DNA of 64,000 bases from Candidatus Gastranaerophilales bacterium (GTDB taxonomy: Bacteria > Cyanobacteriota > Vampirovibrionia > Gastranaerophilales > Gastranaerophilaceae): positions 100,451-164,450 of the forward strand of contig CALVEB010000001.1 of the NCBI GenBank assembly GCA_944326465.1. The letters run 5' to 3'. The notes below the pieces were generated by a model. The model made no database searches. It saw nothing but the letters and a program-made list of their open reading frames with translations, and was not told where the DNA came from. Every line of letters begins with the position of its first letter. Position 1 is the first letter of the stretch. The translations under genes and the position numbers were made by a program. Of the stretch, positions 8,749-18,787 are shown piece by piece.

Positions 8749-9342
8749 ATGAAACTATGTGTTTTTCAAGGTACTTTTAACCCTATACATAATGCACATC
8801 TTGATATGGCGGAATTTGTCCTGCAAAATTACGGGTTTGAAAAAATCATTTTTATCCCTGCAGCGGCTCCGCCGCACAAGGACTATGATGCAAATTTTGC
8901 CATACACAGGCTTAATATGGTTAAATTAGCCGTTGAAAACAACCCGCACTTTGAGGTGTCTGATATAGAATTTCATTTGCAGGGAAAATCTTATTCTTAT
9001 CTTACAGCTTTGGAATTATACAAAAAGTATAATATTGAGGGTAAAATTAATTTTATCATAGGTACTGACGCTTTTGAAAAAATTGAAAGCTGGTATCATA
9101 GTGAAGATTTCAAAAAAATAGTTGATTTTATTGTCTTTGTGCGTGAAAATAATTTTACCCCCGAAAGATTTCAGTATCTTAAAGACAAGGGGTATAATTT
9201 CCAATTTACCCGTATGCCATTTGAAGATATTTCATCAACAGAATTGAGAGAAAAAATCCGCAAAGGGCTCCCTATAAATAAATTAGTACCTAAAATAGTA
9301 GAGGATTATATAAGAAAAAATGACTTATACAAAACTGAATGA
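8749..9342 (+). CDS. nadD: Nicotinate-nucleotide adenylyltransferase
   Basis: A 197-residue nucleotidyltransferase of the NadD family, making deamido-NAD from NaMN and ATP. The GTFNPIHNAH signature is at residues 6-15, and ISSTELREKIRKG near 163 is the SxTxxR adenylate-binding motif; GTDAF near 104 is also typical. It starts six bases after proS and overlaps yqeK by 23 bases. The nadD-yqeK pairing is a common bacterial arrangement. Confidence 0.93.
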   Translation: MKLCVFQGTFNPIHNAHLDMAEFVLQNYGFEKIIFIPAAAPPHKDYDANFAIHRLNMVKLAVENNPHFEVSDIEFHLQGKSYSYLTALELYKKYNIEGKINFIIGTDAFEKIESWYHSEDFKKIVDFIVFVRENNFTPERFQYLKDKGYNFQFTRMPFEDISSTELREKIRKGLPINKLVPKIVEDYIRKNDLYKTE

Positions 9343-9910
9343 AGAACAAATTAAACAATGGCTTAAAGAAAATTTATCAGAAGAAAGATACTATCATACA
9401 CTCGGCACAGCGGAATGCGCTAAAGAATTGGCTCAAAAATTCGGATTTGACACTGAAAAAGCGTATATAGCAGGATTACTGCACGATTGTGCAAAATGTT
9501 TTACCAACGAAAAATTACTTGAAATAATAAAACAGAATCTTAAAGTTGAAGAATGTGAACTGTTAAATTACAAAACCCTGCACGCACCTGTTAGCGCCTA
9601 TATTGCAAAAAAAGAATTCGGAGTAACAGATGCTGAAATTTTATCAGCTATCCGCTGGCATACTTTAGGGCGGCTTGATATGACGGATTTTGAAAAAATA
9701 ATTTTTCTTGCGGACAAAATCGAGCCTAACACACGCGAAAAATCTTACTGTCAAAAACTACGTTCATATCTTGACGAAGAAAACGGGTTAAATCGTGCAA
9801 TGCTTGAATGTTACAAATCAACAATTAAAAGTCTTGTAGAAAGAAACCTCAAAATATGCCCTGTTACAATAAATATTTATAATAATCTTCAAGACATTGT
9901 AAATCTGTAA
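9320..9910 (+). CDS. yqeK: YqeK-type HD-domain phosphohydrolase
   Basis: A 196-residue HD-superfamily protein. It has YYHTLGTAECAKELAQKFG (first metal His), GLLHDCAK (the HD pair) near residue 52, HAPVSAYIA and IRWHTLG, then FLADKIEPNTR, all typical of YqeK. Members are symmetrical Ap4A hydrolases yielding ADP. The start lies inside the nadD 3' end, so translation is probably coupled. Length matches the family. Confidence 0.9.
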   Translation: MTYTKLNEEQIKQWLKENLSEERYYHTLGTAECAKELAQKFGFDTEKAYIAGLLHDCAKCFTNEKLLEIIKQNLKVEECELLNYKTLHAPVSAYIAKKEFGVTDAEILSAIRWHTLGRLDMTDFEKIIFLADKIEPNTREKSYCQKLRSYLDEENGLNRAMLECYKSTIKSLVERNLKICPVTINIYNNLQDIVNL

Positions 9911-9975
9911 CAAAGATTACTTTTAAAAAATAAATATTTATGCTATTATAGAACTCAAAAGAGAGGGTTTAATTG

Positions 9976-12213
9976 ATGAAAATACTGGAGATTAAGAATA
10001 ATCTTGTAAAAATATCTTATGATATTGATGACAATCTGGCACTTGCGGGATTTGTAATTATAGAAGATACAAATTGTCCTTATGTCGCTCAAATAGTGAG
10101 TTTGAAGGCTGACAGCGCAATTAATACAGCTATAGTAAAGTTATTATTCACATTTGACACAGAAGGCGTTCTAAAAAACTACAACGGAACTGTACCTTCT
10201 ATCAAAGCTGCAATATCAAAACTTCCGGCTAATGAGCTTCTTGATGTATTGCCGGTTGAAACACCAATTAAATTAGGTTCTCTGGCACAGCAAAATCTCC
10301 CTCTTTTTGTTGACAAATCAGTTTTTGAACATAATCTCGTTGTTTGCTGTAATAAACAGGAAAACACCAATTATTTTATACAAAATATGCTGCCTCAATT
10401 AAATTCTCTCAATCAAAAAACAGTTATTATTGATGTAGACGGCGAGTTTGAATATGAGGGAAAATTTGAATTCGGATATGATTTTAAACTTCCTCTTAAT
10501 TACAATACACTAAACTATATTTTTGATCACGATCTTGAAGATGTCGATGCAAAAAGTAAAGCTGTAATTCAGGATATATTTTATGAAGTTCAGGAATATT
10601 CAAAAACACTTCCGCACCAGTTTATTCCGTTCAATACTTTTCTGGAAGTTGTGGATGCGCAATATAAAGAAACTCAGATTCCGGAACTCGTTTTGCTGAA
10701 AAACAAATTGCTTAAATACAAAGATGACAATGTATTTGCACTTAATTCAGTAGAATTAACAGATCTGGAACAAGAACTAAAGCATAACAATATTACAGTA
10801 TTGAATATTTCAAAATCAGACGGCGATTTACAAAGACAGGTTATTTATTATCTGTATGAAGTTATGTCAACGATTAACGCCCCTGTTTATTGCATGGTTA
10901 AACTGAATAACTACAATGCAAGTAAAAAATTGATTAAACGTCTTTTAGCAGGCGGCAATATTCAAACAACATTTATTTGCGGTCACGAATTCAAATATCT
11001 TCAAGAATTGAAACAGATGGCTGATAATTTAATACTCTTTGCGCCGCTAACTATCCAGCATGATTTTGCAGCATACAACACATATCTTTCAAAACTTAAT
11101 CCGGAAGAATTTGTTGTATACGGTGACGTTACTCAGGAAATTCCGTTCATTGTTGAATTGCAAGAATTTTCTCAGGAAGATTTACAGCCGCGAATATACT
11201 ACGAAGAACCACAAAAAACTCAGACTATTCAGCCGGAGTACGAACAACCTGCCGCTATACAGGAAGAAATTCAGGAAACGCCTGTAAATGCGCCTGAACC
11301 TCAAGATGATATAATGCCGGCTGTTGATGAAAATGAAGCAATTGAAGAAACACAAGTATTACATGAGGAACCAACGGAAAATACTGAACAGGATTTTACT
11401 ATTGAAGAGACTTCAATTATTGAAAACTCACCAATATTGGAAACACCTCCGGTTGAGGAAACTGTAGAAGAGGAAATTCAGGAAGAAGAAAATACAACAG
11501 AGGCACTACAGCAAGAAGAAAGTTCTGCCCCGCAAGAAGAACCATCTACTGCTGATGTTGAAGATGATATAGTTATTACGCCGCTTGAAACACATACAGA
11601 AACGCCAATGGCACAGCCTGAACCTGAGGAAATACAGCCGGAAGCACACGAAGAAGTTGAAAGCATTCAGCCGGAACCTGAAATGCAAGCGTCTGCTATT
11701 AACGAAGAACAAATCATTCAGGATGTAGACTCTTTACTGTATAACAAAAAAGATGCAGATGAAGATATTCCGCCGCTTGTAGATGATGAAGAAATAACCG
11801 AAGATGATTTAAATGTAATTGATAATCTGAACAACGCTGTTACGGCTCAAGAAGATGAAGAGACCGAACTTAACACAGAACCTGTCATAGTAGAGGATAA
11901 TGAAGAAGGAAACAGCGCACAGCAAGAAGATATTACTCAAGATACAGAGGCATCTGTTCAGGAAGAAGAACCTGAAATACAGGAAGAAATTATTGATGAA
12001 AATCCTGTTGTTCCGGTATATCCGGCAAATGATATTCCGGAAGTTTCATCAGAAATTTTTGAGGCCGGGGATCAGGTTACACACCCTAAATACGGAACAG
12101 GCGTTGTAGAAAAAATGATTAAGTACGGTAATAAAGTGCTTTGCTCAATCAATTTTGAAAACATAGGCCGCCGTTTGCTGGATCCTGCTATTTCAGAAAT
12201 AACAAAAGTCTAA
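9976..12213 (+). CDS. HerA-like pseudo-ATPase with acidic linker and UvrD-C-like tail
   Basis: A 745-residue protein with three parts. Residues 1-390 follow the HerA/HAS-barrel ATPase plan: a small beta barrel, then HNLVVCCNKQENTNYF where a P-loop is expected but with no GKS/T, then KTVIIDVDGEFEY like the Walker-B/DGEY strand of HerA. Residues ~395-690 are a low-complexity Glu/Pro/Gln-rich region, probably disordered. Residues ~695-745 (GDQVTHPKYGTGVVEKMIKYG then INFENIGRRLLDP) resemble the UvrD/PcrA C-terminal tudor-like domain that binds RNA polymerase. The ATG at 9976 is preferred, with GAGAGGG 8 bases upstream. The HerA relation is inference by eye; the function is unknown. Confidence 0.6.
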   Translation: MKILEIKNNLVKISYDIDDNLALAGFVIIEDTNCPYVAQIVSLKADSAINTAIVKLLFTFDTEGVLKNYNGTVPSIKAAISKLPANELLDVLPVETPIKLGSLAQQNLPLFVDKSVFEHNLVVCCNKQENTNYFIQNMLPQLNSLNQKTVIIDVDGEFEYEGKFEFGYDFKLPLNYNTLNYIFDHDLEDVDAKSKAVIQDIFYEVQEYSKTLPHQFIPFNTFLEVVDAQYKETQIPELVLLKNKLLKYKDDNVFALNSVELTDLEQELKHNNITVLNISKSDGDLQRQVIYYLYEVMSTINAPVYCMVKLNNYNASKKLIKRLLAGGNIQTTFICGHEFKYLQELKQMADNLILFAPLTIQHDFAAYNTYLSKLNPEEFVVYGDVTQEIPFIVELQEFSQEDLQPRIYYEEPQKTQTIQPEYEQPAAIQEEIQETPVNAPEPQDDIMPAVDENEAIEETQVLHEEPTENTEQDFTIEETSIIENSPILETPPVEETVEEEIQEEENTTEALQQEESSAPQEEPSTADVEDDIVITPLETHTETPMAQPEPEEIQPEAHEEVESIQPEPEMQASAINEEQIIQDVDSLLYNKKDADEDIPPLVDDEEITEDDLNVIDNLNNAVTAQEDEETELNTEPVIVEDNEEGNSAQQEDITQDTEASVQEEEPEIQEEIIDENPVVPVYPANDIPEVSSEIFEAGDQVTHPKYGTGVVEKMIKYGNKVLCSINFENIGRRLLDPAISEITKV

Positions 12214-12236
12214 CTCTATATAATTTTATTATGAAG

Positions 12237-12275
12237 AAGGTGCCTGTAGAAAATTCTACAGGCGCCTTTATTTTT
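12237..12275. terminator. Bidirectional intrinsic terminator
   Basis: A near-perfect 15-bp hairpin (AAGGTGCCTGTAGAA with its complement around an AA loop, one G-T pair) followed by TTTATTTTTAT on the plus strand. It lies between the convergent HerA-like gene and tgt. Confidence 0.85.
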
Positions 12276-12290
12276 ATCAATTTTAAAAAC

Positions 12291-13897
<1,607 letters not shown>

Positions 13898-13953
13898 GAT
13901 AATATCCTCCATATTCTTCTACGTTAGCATAAACCGGCGAAAAAAGCCAGTAT

Positions 13954-15282
13954 TTAATCCTGCTGCAAAAATTCTAACTTCAATCTATTGAAATATCTGG
14001 AAAGCATTAGTAGCATAAATATGCACAATGCAATTGCCGCGCATAAAAGCCCGTACCAGAACCCGAGAAGTTTCATTTTCTGTCCGAATGCAAGCCAGTA
14101 ACCAAGCGGTATTGAAATCATCCAGTACCCGAGAAAGTTTGCAATAAGCACTATTTTTGTTTTCTTTATCCCTTTATATATACCTGCAAGTGCAACCTGC
14201 AACCCGTCAAATATCTGGAATATGGCCACAATATACAAAACAGGCACGCATATTGTCACAAGAACCGGATCTTTCGTGAACAGACCGACAAGAAATTCAG
14301 GGAATGAACAAAATACTATTCCGCTGCAAATCATAAATCCGACAGATATTAAAATACCTATAACAGAATATCTTTTTAAATCAAGAAATTCTTTAGCGCC
14401 GTTTGCAAATCCTACCTTAACAGCAATAGCATTTGACACGGCAAGCGGTACCATAAATGATACTGTGGTAAGTGTGCAAACAAGATTCTGCGCTGCCGCA
14501 TAAACACCGGACGCTCTGCCCATAAAGATAGCAATACTGTTAAATGCAACAAATTCTACAAGCACGGCCATTGATATAGGAAAGCCGATTTTTAACAAAC
14601 TATGATAGTAACTTTTGTCATGATAATCCCTGAAAGACATCATGTTCAAGCAGTAAATTAAAAGTGCAAATCCCATTACGTAACGAACAACAAAACTTGC
14701 GATTGCCAGCCCTACCACGCCCAGTGAAGGTATAGGACCCCAGCCAAAAACAAGTATTATGTTCAAAGCTATATTTAAAAATACGCAAAATACCGTTACT
14801 AAGTTCGGGAATAAAACAATTTCAAAAGCTTGCAAAAATTCTTTAAGACATGCATGTAAATAGGCGCCAAAAGTACTTAATGCCGTAATTATCATATATT
14901 CCTTTATATGCGGCACGAGTTTGTCCTCAAACCCCAGATAATCTATTGCAGGCACAAATAAAAATACTGCAATTGCCGTGATAACAGCAAGTATCATAGA
15001 AAATCTTATCGTCGGGAAAAAATATTTTTTTGCAGATTTATTTTCACCTCTGATGTTTGACAAAAGCGGCGAAACACTCGCTATCAAGCCTATTCCGAAT
15101 GTCAGAATACAATTTGTAATAGCTGTTGCAATGCTAATTGCTGCCAGAGTATCGGTAGAATGCCGGCCTGCAATCAGTACATCACCTGCACCTATTAAAA
15201 TAAATCCGAGATTTCCCATTATAATAGGCAGGGCAATGTTTAACAACTCTTTTATATAATGTCTGGTACTGTTTCTATCCAT
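13954..15282 (-). CDS. MATE-family multidrug/toxin efflux protein
   Basis: A 442-residue polytopic membrane protein with about 12 hydrophobic helices in two homologous halves (IALPIIMGNLGFILIGAGDV early in the first half, LLKIGFPISMAVLVEFVAFN opening the second), typical of MATE cation-coupled exporters. The substrate cannot be deduced. The ATG at 15282 is preferred over an in-frame TTG at 15303: TATAAA lies six bases before it and there is no Shine-Dalgarno, suggesting a leaderless mRNA. Confidence 0.88.
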   Translation of the reverse strand: MDRNSTRHYIKELLNIALPIIMGNLGFILIGAGDVLIAGRHSTDTLAAISIATAITNCILTFGIGLIASVSPLLSNIRGENKSAKKYFFPTIRFSMILAVITAIAVFLFVPAIDYLGFEDKLVPHIKEYMIITALSTFGAYLHACLKEFLQAFEIVLFPNLVTVFCVFLNIALNIILVFGWGPIPSLGVVGLAIASFVVRYVMGFALLIYCLNMMSFRDYHDKSYYHSLLKIGFPISMAVLVEFVAFNSIAIFMGRASGVYAAAQNLVCTLTTVSFMVPLAVSNAIAVKVGFANGAKEFLDLKRYSVIGILISVGFMICSGIVFCSFPEFLVGLFTKDPVLVTICVPVLYIVAIFQIFDGLQVALAGIYKGIKKTKIVLIANFLGYWMISIPLGYWLAFGQKMKLLGFWYGLLCAAIALCIFMLLMLSRYFNRLKLEFLQQD

Positions 15283-15288
15283 AATGAC

Positions 15289-15294
15289 TTTATA
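15289..15294 (-). promoter_or_regulatory. -10 box of a probable leaderless MATE transcript
   Basis: Reverse-strand TATAAA, six bases (GTCATT), then the ATG at 15282. This supports the shorter start over TTG 15303, which would overlap upstream promoter sequence. Confidence 0.45.
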
Positions 15295-15353
15295 ATAACA
15301 CAAACAGAAAAATTTTAACTGTTTCTCATAAAAATAAATCTCATCTTTTAAAG

Positions 15354-15380
15354 AGGCGCCTTGCTATAAGCAAGGCGCCT
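15354..15380 (-). terminator. Strong hairpin downstream of the prepilin-S74 gene
   Basis: A perfect 12-bp inverted repeat, AGGCGCCTTGCT, with an ATA loop. On the minus strand it follows the S74-fusion stop by about 20 bases and precedes the MATE promoter. The following tract (CTTTAAAAG) is only moderately T-rich. Confidence 0.7.
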
Positions 15381-15402
15381 TTAAAACAAAATTCAAACTT
15401 AA

Positions 15403-16479
15403 TTACTTATCTTCTATCAGCATTTTTTCAAGCTTGTCTAGCCGTGCTTCCAGTTCAGCATTTTTCTTTTCAAGCGCTTTGATTTTCAAATCTTTTTCAC
15501 TATCTTTAGCCGCAAGCTCTTTTATAGCATTAATCATAGCAAAAAACATATCATCCTTACGGATTCTAAGATAGCCGTCCTGCCCTTTGGTCACTGCAGC
15601 TGGGAAAATCTTTTTCAAATCCTGCGCCATAACACCGACACGCGGAGTCTTTTTATCATCATTTTTGAATGTGTAATTATAAGTTTTTATCTTATTAATT
15701 TTGTCTAACCCGTCAGTATTTTCACCCGTGATATTTTTTAGACGTTTATCAGAAGTTTCAATCAAAGTTCTTAATTCTGTAACACCGTAAACCATGACAT
15801 TTGAAACTGTATTACCAATATAAACATCATTAACCGCACCGTCTACAGGAGTATTAGGGCCGGAAAAAGCACCGATACAGGTTGTATAGTTTGCATTAAC
15901 ACCGTCACAGGCATTATACCCCAGTGCAGTACTGTAATTGCCGGCAGTACTGTCTGAAAGTGCCAGAGTGCCGACGGCGGTATTAAACTGGCCGGTTGCA
16001 TTATTTAACATAGCCTGATAACCTATTGCCGTATTATTAACGCCTTCCGTATTGAGTTTTAAAGCTTCTACGCCGAGTGCTGAATTACCAGAACCGCTTG
16101 CAACAGCTTCTCTGCTACCGCCTAAAATTACACTGTCGTTATTCAAATTAAGCTGCCCGAGAATATTCGTCCCTTGCTTAAATAACATGTGCGCTTGAGT
16201 TGCACCGCTTGTATTAACAGTTAATCTGTTTGCAAGATCGGTTGCCGGTCTTGTTTTTTGTCCTATCATAATGGTTTGATTAGGCCCCATACCGAAATAC
16301 GCGTTTGCAGTATCCGGAGATGCATAAGTCCACGGAGATGTCTTATTTACTTTTGTCCTTGTTGTCATCATAGGAGCAAATGCCGCAAGAATTACGGTCA
16401 AAACAAATAATACAACCATAACTTCCGCAAGAGTAAAGGCATTTTTTTTAGTGATTAAGTGCTTTTTTATTTTTTCCAT
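15403..16479 (-). CDS. Prepilin-like N-terminus fused to YadA-like head repeats and an S74 chaperone domain
   Basis: A 358-residue protein. Residues 13-45 are a prepilin signal (NAFTLAEVMVVLFVLTVILAAF; Ala before the cleavage site, Glu at +5). Residues ~130-205 contain YadA/collagen-like head repeats with N-x-A-x-G cores (GNSALGVEAL, NNTAIGYQAM, FNTAVGTLAL, YSTALGYNAC). Residues ~245-330 are a peptidase-S74 intramolecular chaperone with the SDKRLK Ser-Lys motif and VGVMAQDLKKIFPAAV; a coiled coil (AAKDSEKDLKIKALEKKNAEL) ends it. S74 domains trimerise phage fibres and can self-cleave. The ATG at 16479 is preferred, with GGAGAT about 10 bases upstream; 16497 is possible. A pilus- or membrane-anchored trimeric surface fibre is inferred. 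Confidence 0.8.
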   Translation of the reverse strand: MEKIKKHLITKKNAFTLAEVMVVLFVLTVILAAFAPMMTTRTKVNKTSPWTYASPDTANAYFGMGPNQTIMIGQKTRPATDLANRLTVNTSGATQAHMLFKQGTNILGQLNLNNDSVILGGSREAVASGSGNSALGVEALKLNTEGVNNTAIGYQAMLNNATGQFNTAVGTLALSDSTAGNYSTALGYNACDGVNANYTTCIGAFSGPNTPVDGAVNDVYIGNTVSNVMVYGVTELRTLIETSDKRLKNITGENTDGLDKINKIKTYNYTFKNDDKKTPRVGVMAQDLKKIFPAAVTKGQDGYLRIRKDDMFFAMINAIKELAAKDSEKDLKIKALEKKNAELEARLDKLEKMLIEDK

Positions 16480-16578
16480 ACTATCTTTTATCTCCATTAA
16501 GATTTTAAACTTATATATACATTGTAACATACCTTTTTCAAGTTTTCAATATTATTACAAAAATATGTATTTTTGTTG

Positions 16579-16584
16579 TATATT
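16579..16584 (+). promoter_or_regulatory. -10 box of a probable leaderless AGCS transcript
   Basis: TATATT, six bases (AAGTGT), then the ATG at 16591. No Shine-Dalgarno is visible. Confidence 0.5.
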
Positions 16585-16590
16585 AAGTGT

Positions 16591-18096
16591 ATGAATTTAG
16601 ATAACGCGATAGATACGTTACTTTCCCCTATAGCCGATAGAATTTCAGGGATAATATTTTCTTCGATAACCATAAAAGGTGTTGAAGTGCAGTTTCTTGT
16701 TGCATTATTGATGATAGCGGCTTTTTATTTTACCTTCAGAACAAAATTTATCGGGATATGGGGATTTAAACATGCGCTTAATCTTATAACGAAAAATTAC
16801 GAACATAAGGATGTTATAAAAAGGAAAAAGAAAGGTGAAGTTTCATCGTTTCAGGCACTAACAGCGACAATATCAGCGTCAGCCGGTATCGGTAACGTTG
16901 CAGGCTCAGCGGCTGCCGTATCTATAGGCGGTCCGGGAGTAATATTCTGGATGATACTTGCGGGATTTTTCTCTATGGCATTGAAGTTTGCAGAAGTACT
17001 TCTCGGGATAAAATTCAGGAAAGTCAATGCAGACGGCACAATTGCAGGCGGACCTATGTATTATATTCTGGGAGGATTAAGAGGTAAATATATAGCACCT
17101 TTTGCTCCATATCTTGCTAAAATTTATGCTATATGCTGTGTTTTTGCAATGATAGGCGGCTGGAATTTATTCCAGATAAATGCCATGACCGCGCAGATTA
17201 CAGAAGTTACAGGCGGCAACAACAGTTTCTTTGCACATCAAAGCTGGCTTCTGGGACTTATAGTTGCAGTAATTACATATTTTACAATTATCGGCGGAAT
17301 TAAAGCTATCGGAAAATTCACATCGAAAGTTACACCTGTTATGTGCACATTGTACGTTGCAACCGCTTTTATTGTCTGCCTTATGAATATCGGGCATGTA
17401 CCGGAAACTATAGTCCTTATTGTAAAAGAAGCATTTAAACCGCAGGCTCTGCAGGGTGGAGCTTTTGCCTGCATGCTCTGGGGCTTCAGGCGCGCAATGT
17501 TCGCAAACGAATCAGGATTAGGCACGGCGCCTATTGCGTTTTCAGCAGTCAAAACAAGCAAGCCGGTCGCGCAGGCATTCATTGCCATGCTCCAGCCTTT
17601 TGTAGATACAGTAATTGTAGGATCTGCAACAGCTTTTGTTATAATTGTTTCCGGCGCTTATTTGTCTACACAGGGACAGCTTGCGGGTATTGAATTAACC
17701 TCTAAAGCATTTGGTACAGTATGCCCGTATTTCCCGTTATTATTGACTTTTATGGCAAGCTGTTTCGTAATTTCGACAATGCTCTGCGGCTCTTACTACG
17801 GAATTAAAAGCTGGAATTTTCTTTTTGGCGAAAATAAATTGACAACACGCACTTTTCAGGTTATATATTGTATATTCATAATTATCGGCTCTGCCATGAA
17901 TTTTAAGAGTATAATTAATCTATCTGATGCATTTACTTTATTTCTGGCTGTGCCAAACTTAATAGCAGTGTTCATGTTATCAAACGTAATCATGAAAGAA
18001 CTGAAAAGATATTGTAAGCGATATAACATCGGACTATACAAGAACAAAGAAGAGGAGAAAGAAACAGATGAAGAAAGAATGTCTGGAGATAGTTAG
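16591..18096 (+). CDS. Alanine/glycine:cation symporter (AGCS family)
   Basis: A 501-residue inner-membrane transporter with about 11 helices importing alanine or glycine with Na+ or H+. Family signatures are SSFQALTATISASAGIGNVAG near residue 85, GPGVIFWMILAGFFSMALKF, GGPMYYILGG near 150 and FANESGLGTAPIAFSA near 303. The ATG at 16591 is chosen; a TTG at 16573 would overlap the -10 box. The 3' end overlaps the uracil-DNA glycosylase start by 29 bases, so the pair may be co-expressed. Confidence 0.93.
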   Translation: MNLDNAIDTLLSPIADRISGIIFSSITIKGVEVQFLVALLMIAAFYFTFRTKFIGIWGFKHALNLITKNYEHKDVIKRKKKGEVSSFQALTATISASAGIGNVAGSAAAVSIGGPGVIFWMILAGFFSMALKFAEVLLGIKFRKVNADGTIAGGPMYYILGGLRGKYIAPFAPYLAKIYAICCVFAMIGGWNLFQINAMTAQITEVTGGNNSFFAHQSWLLGLIVAVITYFTIIGGIKAIGKFTSKVTPVMCTLYVATAFIVCLMNIGHVPETIVLIVKEAFKPQALQGGAFACMLWGFRRAMFANESGLGTAPIAFSAVKTSKPVAQAFIAMLQPFVDTVIVGSATAFVIIVSGAYLSTQGQLAGIELTSKAFGTVCPYFPLLLTFMASCFVISTMLCGSYYGIKSWNFLFGENKLTTRTFQVIYCIFIIIGSAMNFKSIINLSDAFTLFLAVPNLIAVFMLSNVIMKELKRYCKRYNIGLYKNKEEEKETDEERMSGDS

Positions 18097-18706
18097 AGAA
18101 AAATGCGAGAATTGCAAAGCATGTGCTCTTGCTGCGTCACGTACTAAAATGGTATTTGCAGACGGAAATCCTGAAACAGCAAGAATTGTATTAATCGGAG
18201 AAGCACCGGGAGAAATAGAAGATGAATGCGGAAAACCGTTTGTAGGCCGCGCAGGTCAGCTTCTTGATGAATTTCTGGCTGATGCCGGTATTTCGAGAGA
18301 AAACGATTTATACATCATAAATACCGTAAAGTGCCGTCCGCCGGAAAACAGAGTTCCGGAAGAAACAGAACAGGCAGCATGCCGCAAATTCTTAGATGCA
18401 CAAATTGATATTATTAAACCTGATGCAATTATACTTTGCGGAGCGACTGCATTAAAAACATTTGTTGAAACAGACAGAAAACGTACAATCTCAAAACTTC
18501 GCGGTCAGTGGCTTACAATTACAGTAGACGGCGTTGAATATCCTGCTATGACAATTTTCCATCCGTCATATCTTTTAAGAAATCGCTCAATGGAAGAAGG
18601 ATCTCCGAGAAGATTAATGCAGCAGGATTTAAGAGAAATTAAAAACAAATTCTTAGCTGAAAAAAACAATATTTTTGCGGCACAACCGGAACTGGCAGCA
18701 GTTTAG
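18068..18706 (+). CDS. Family 4 (iron-sulfur) uracil-DNA glycosylase
   Basis: A 212-residue type-4 UDG removing uracil from DNA. It has motif A IGEAPGEIEDECGKPFVG near residue 43, KCRPPENRVP near 87, and motif B FHPSYLLRN near 155. Cysteines in CENCKAC at the N-terminus plus those in KCRPP and ACRKFL supply the four [4Fe-4S] ligands known for the family. The KRRIH insert of UdgX is absent. GAGGAG lies 10 bases before the ATG, inside the AGCS gene. Length is normal. Confidence 0.92.
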   Translation: MKKECLEIVREKCENCKACALAASRTKMVFADGNPETARIVLIGEAPGEIEDECGKPFVGRAGQLLDEFLADAGISRENDLYIINTVKCRPPENRVPEETEQAACRKFLDAQIDIIKPDAIILCGATALKTFVETDRKRTISKLRGQWLTITVDGVEYPAMTIFHPSYLLRNRSMEEGSPRRLMQQDLREIKNKFLAEKNNIFAAQPELAAV

Positions 18707-18736
18707 GTTCACGATAAGTAAAAAAAAATTAAAACA

Positions 18737-18765
18737 AACAGGCGGGTTTATTCAATCCGCCTGTT
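18737..18765. terminator. Bidirectional intrinsic terminator
   Basis: Hairpin with arms AACAGGCGG and CCGCCTGTT around an 11-base loop, followed by TGTTTATTTATT on the plus strand and an A-rich/T-rich flank on the other. It lies between the convergent UDG gene and the adhesin gene. Confidence 0.85.
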
Positions 18766-18787
18766 GTTTATTTATTACTTTTGCTAC

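Noticed and set aside
11060..12109. Additional frames inside the acidic linker of the HerA-like gene
   Set aside because: They are frame-shifted readings of GAA/CAA-rich codons, giving Lys/Arg-rich nonsense.
15403..16479. Prophage tail-fibre gene because of the S74 domain
   Set aside because: No other phage gene is nearby and the protein has a prepilin N-terminus; neighbours are housekeeping genes.
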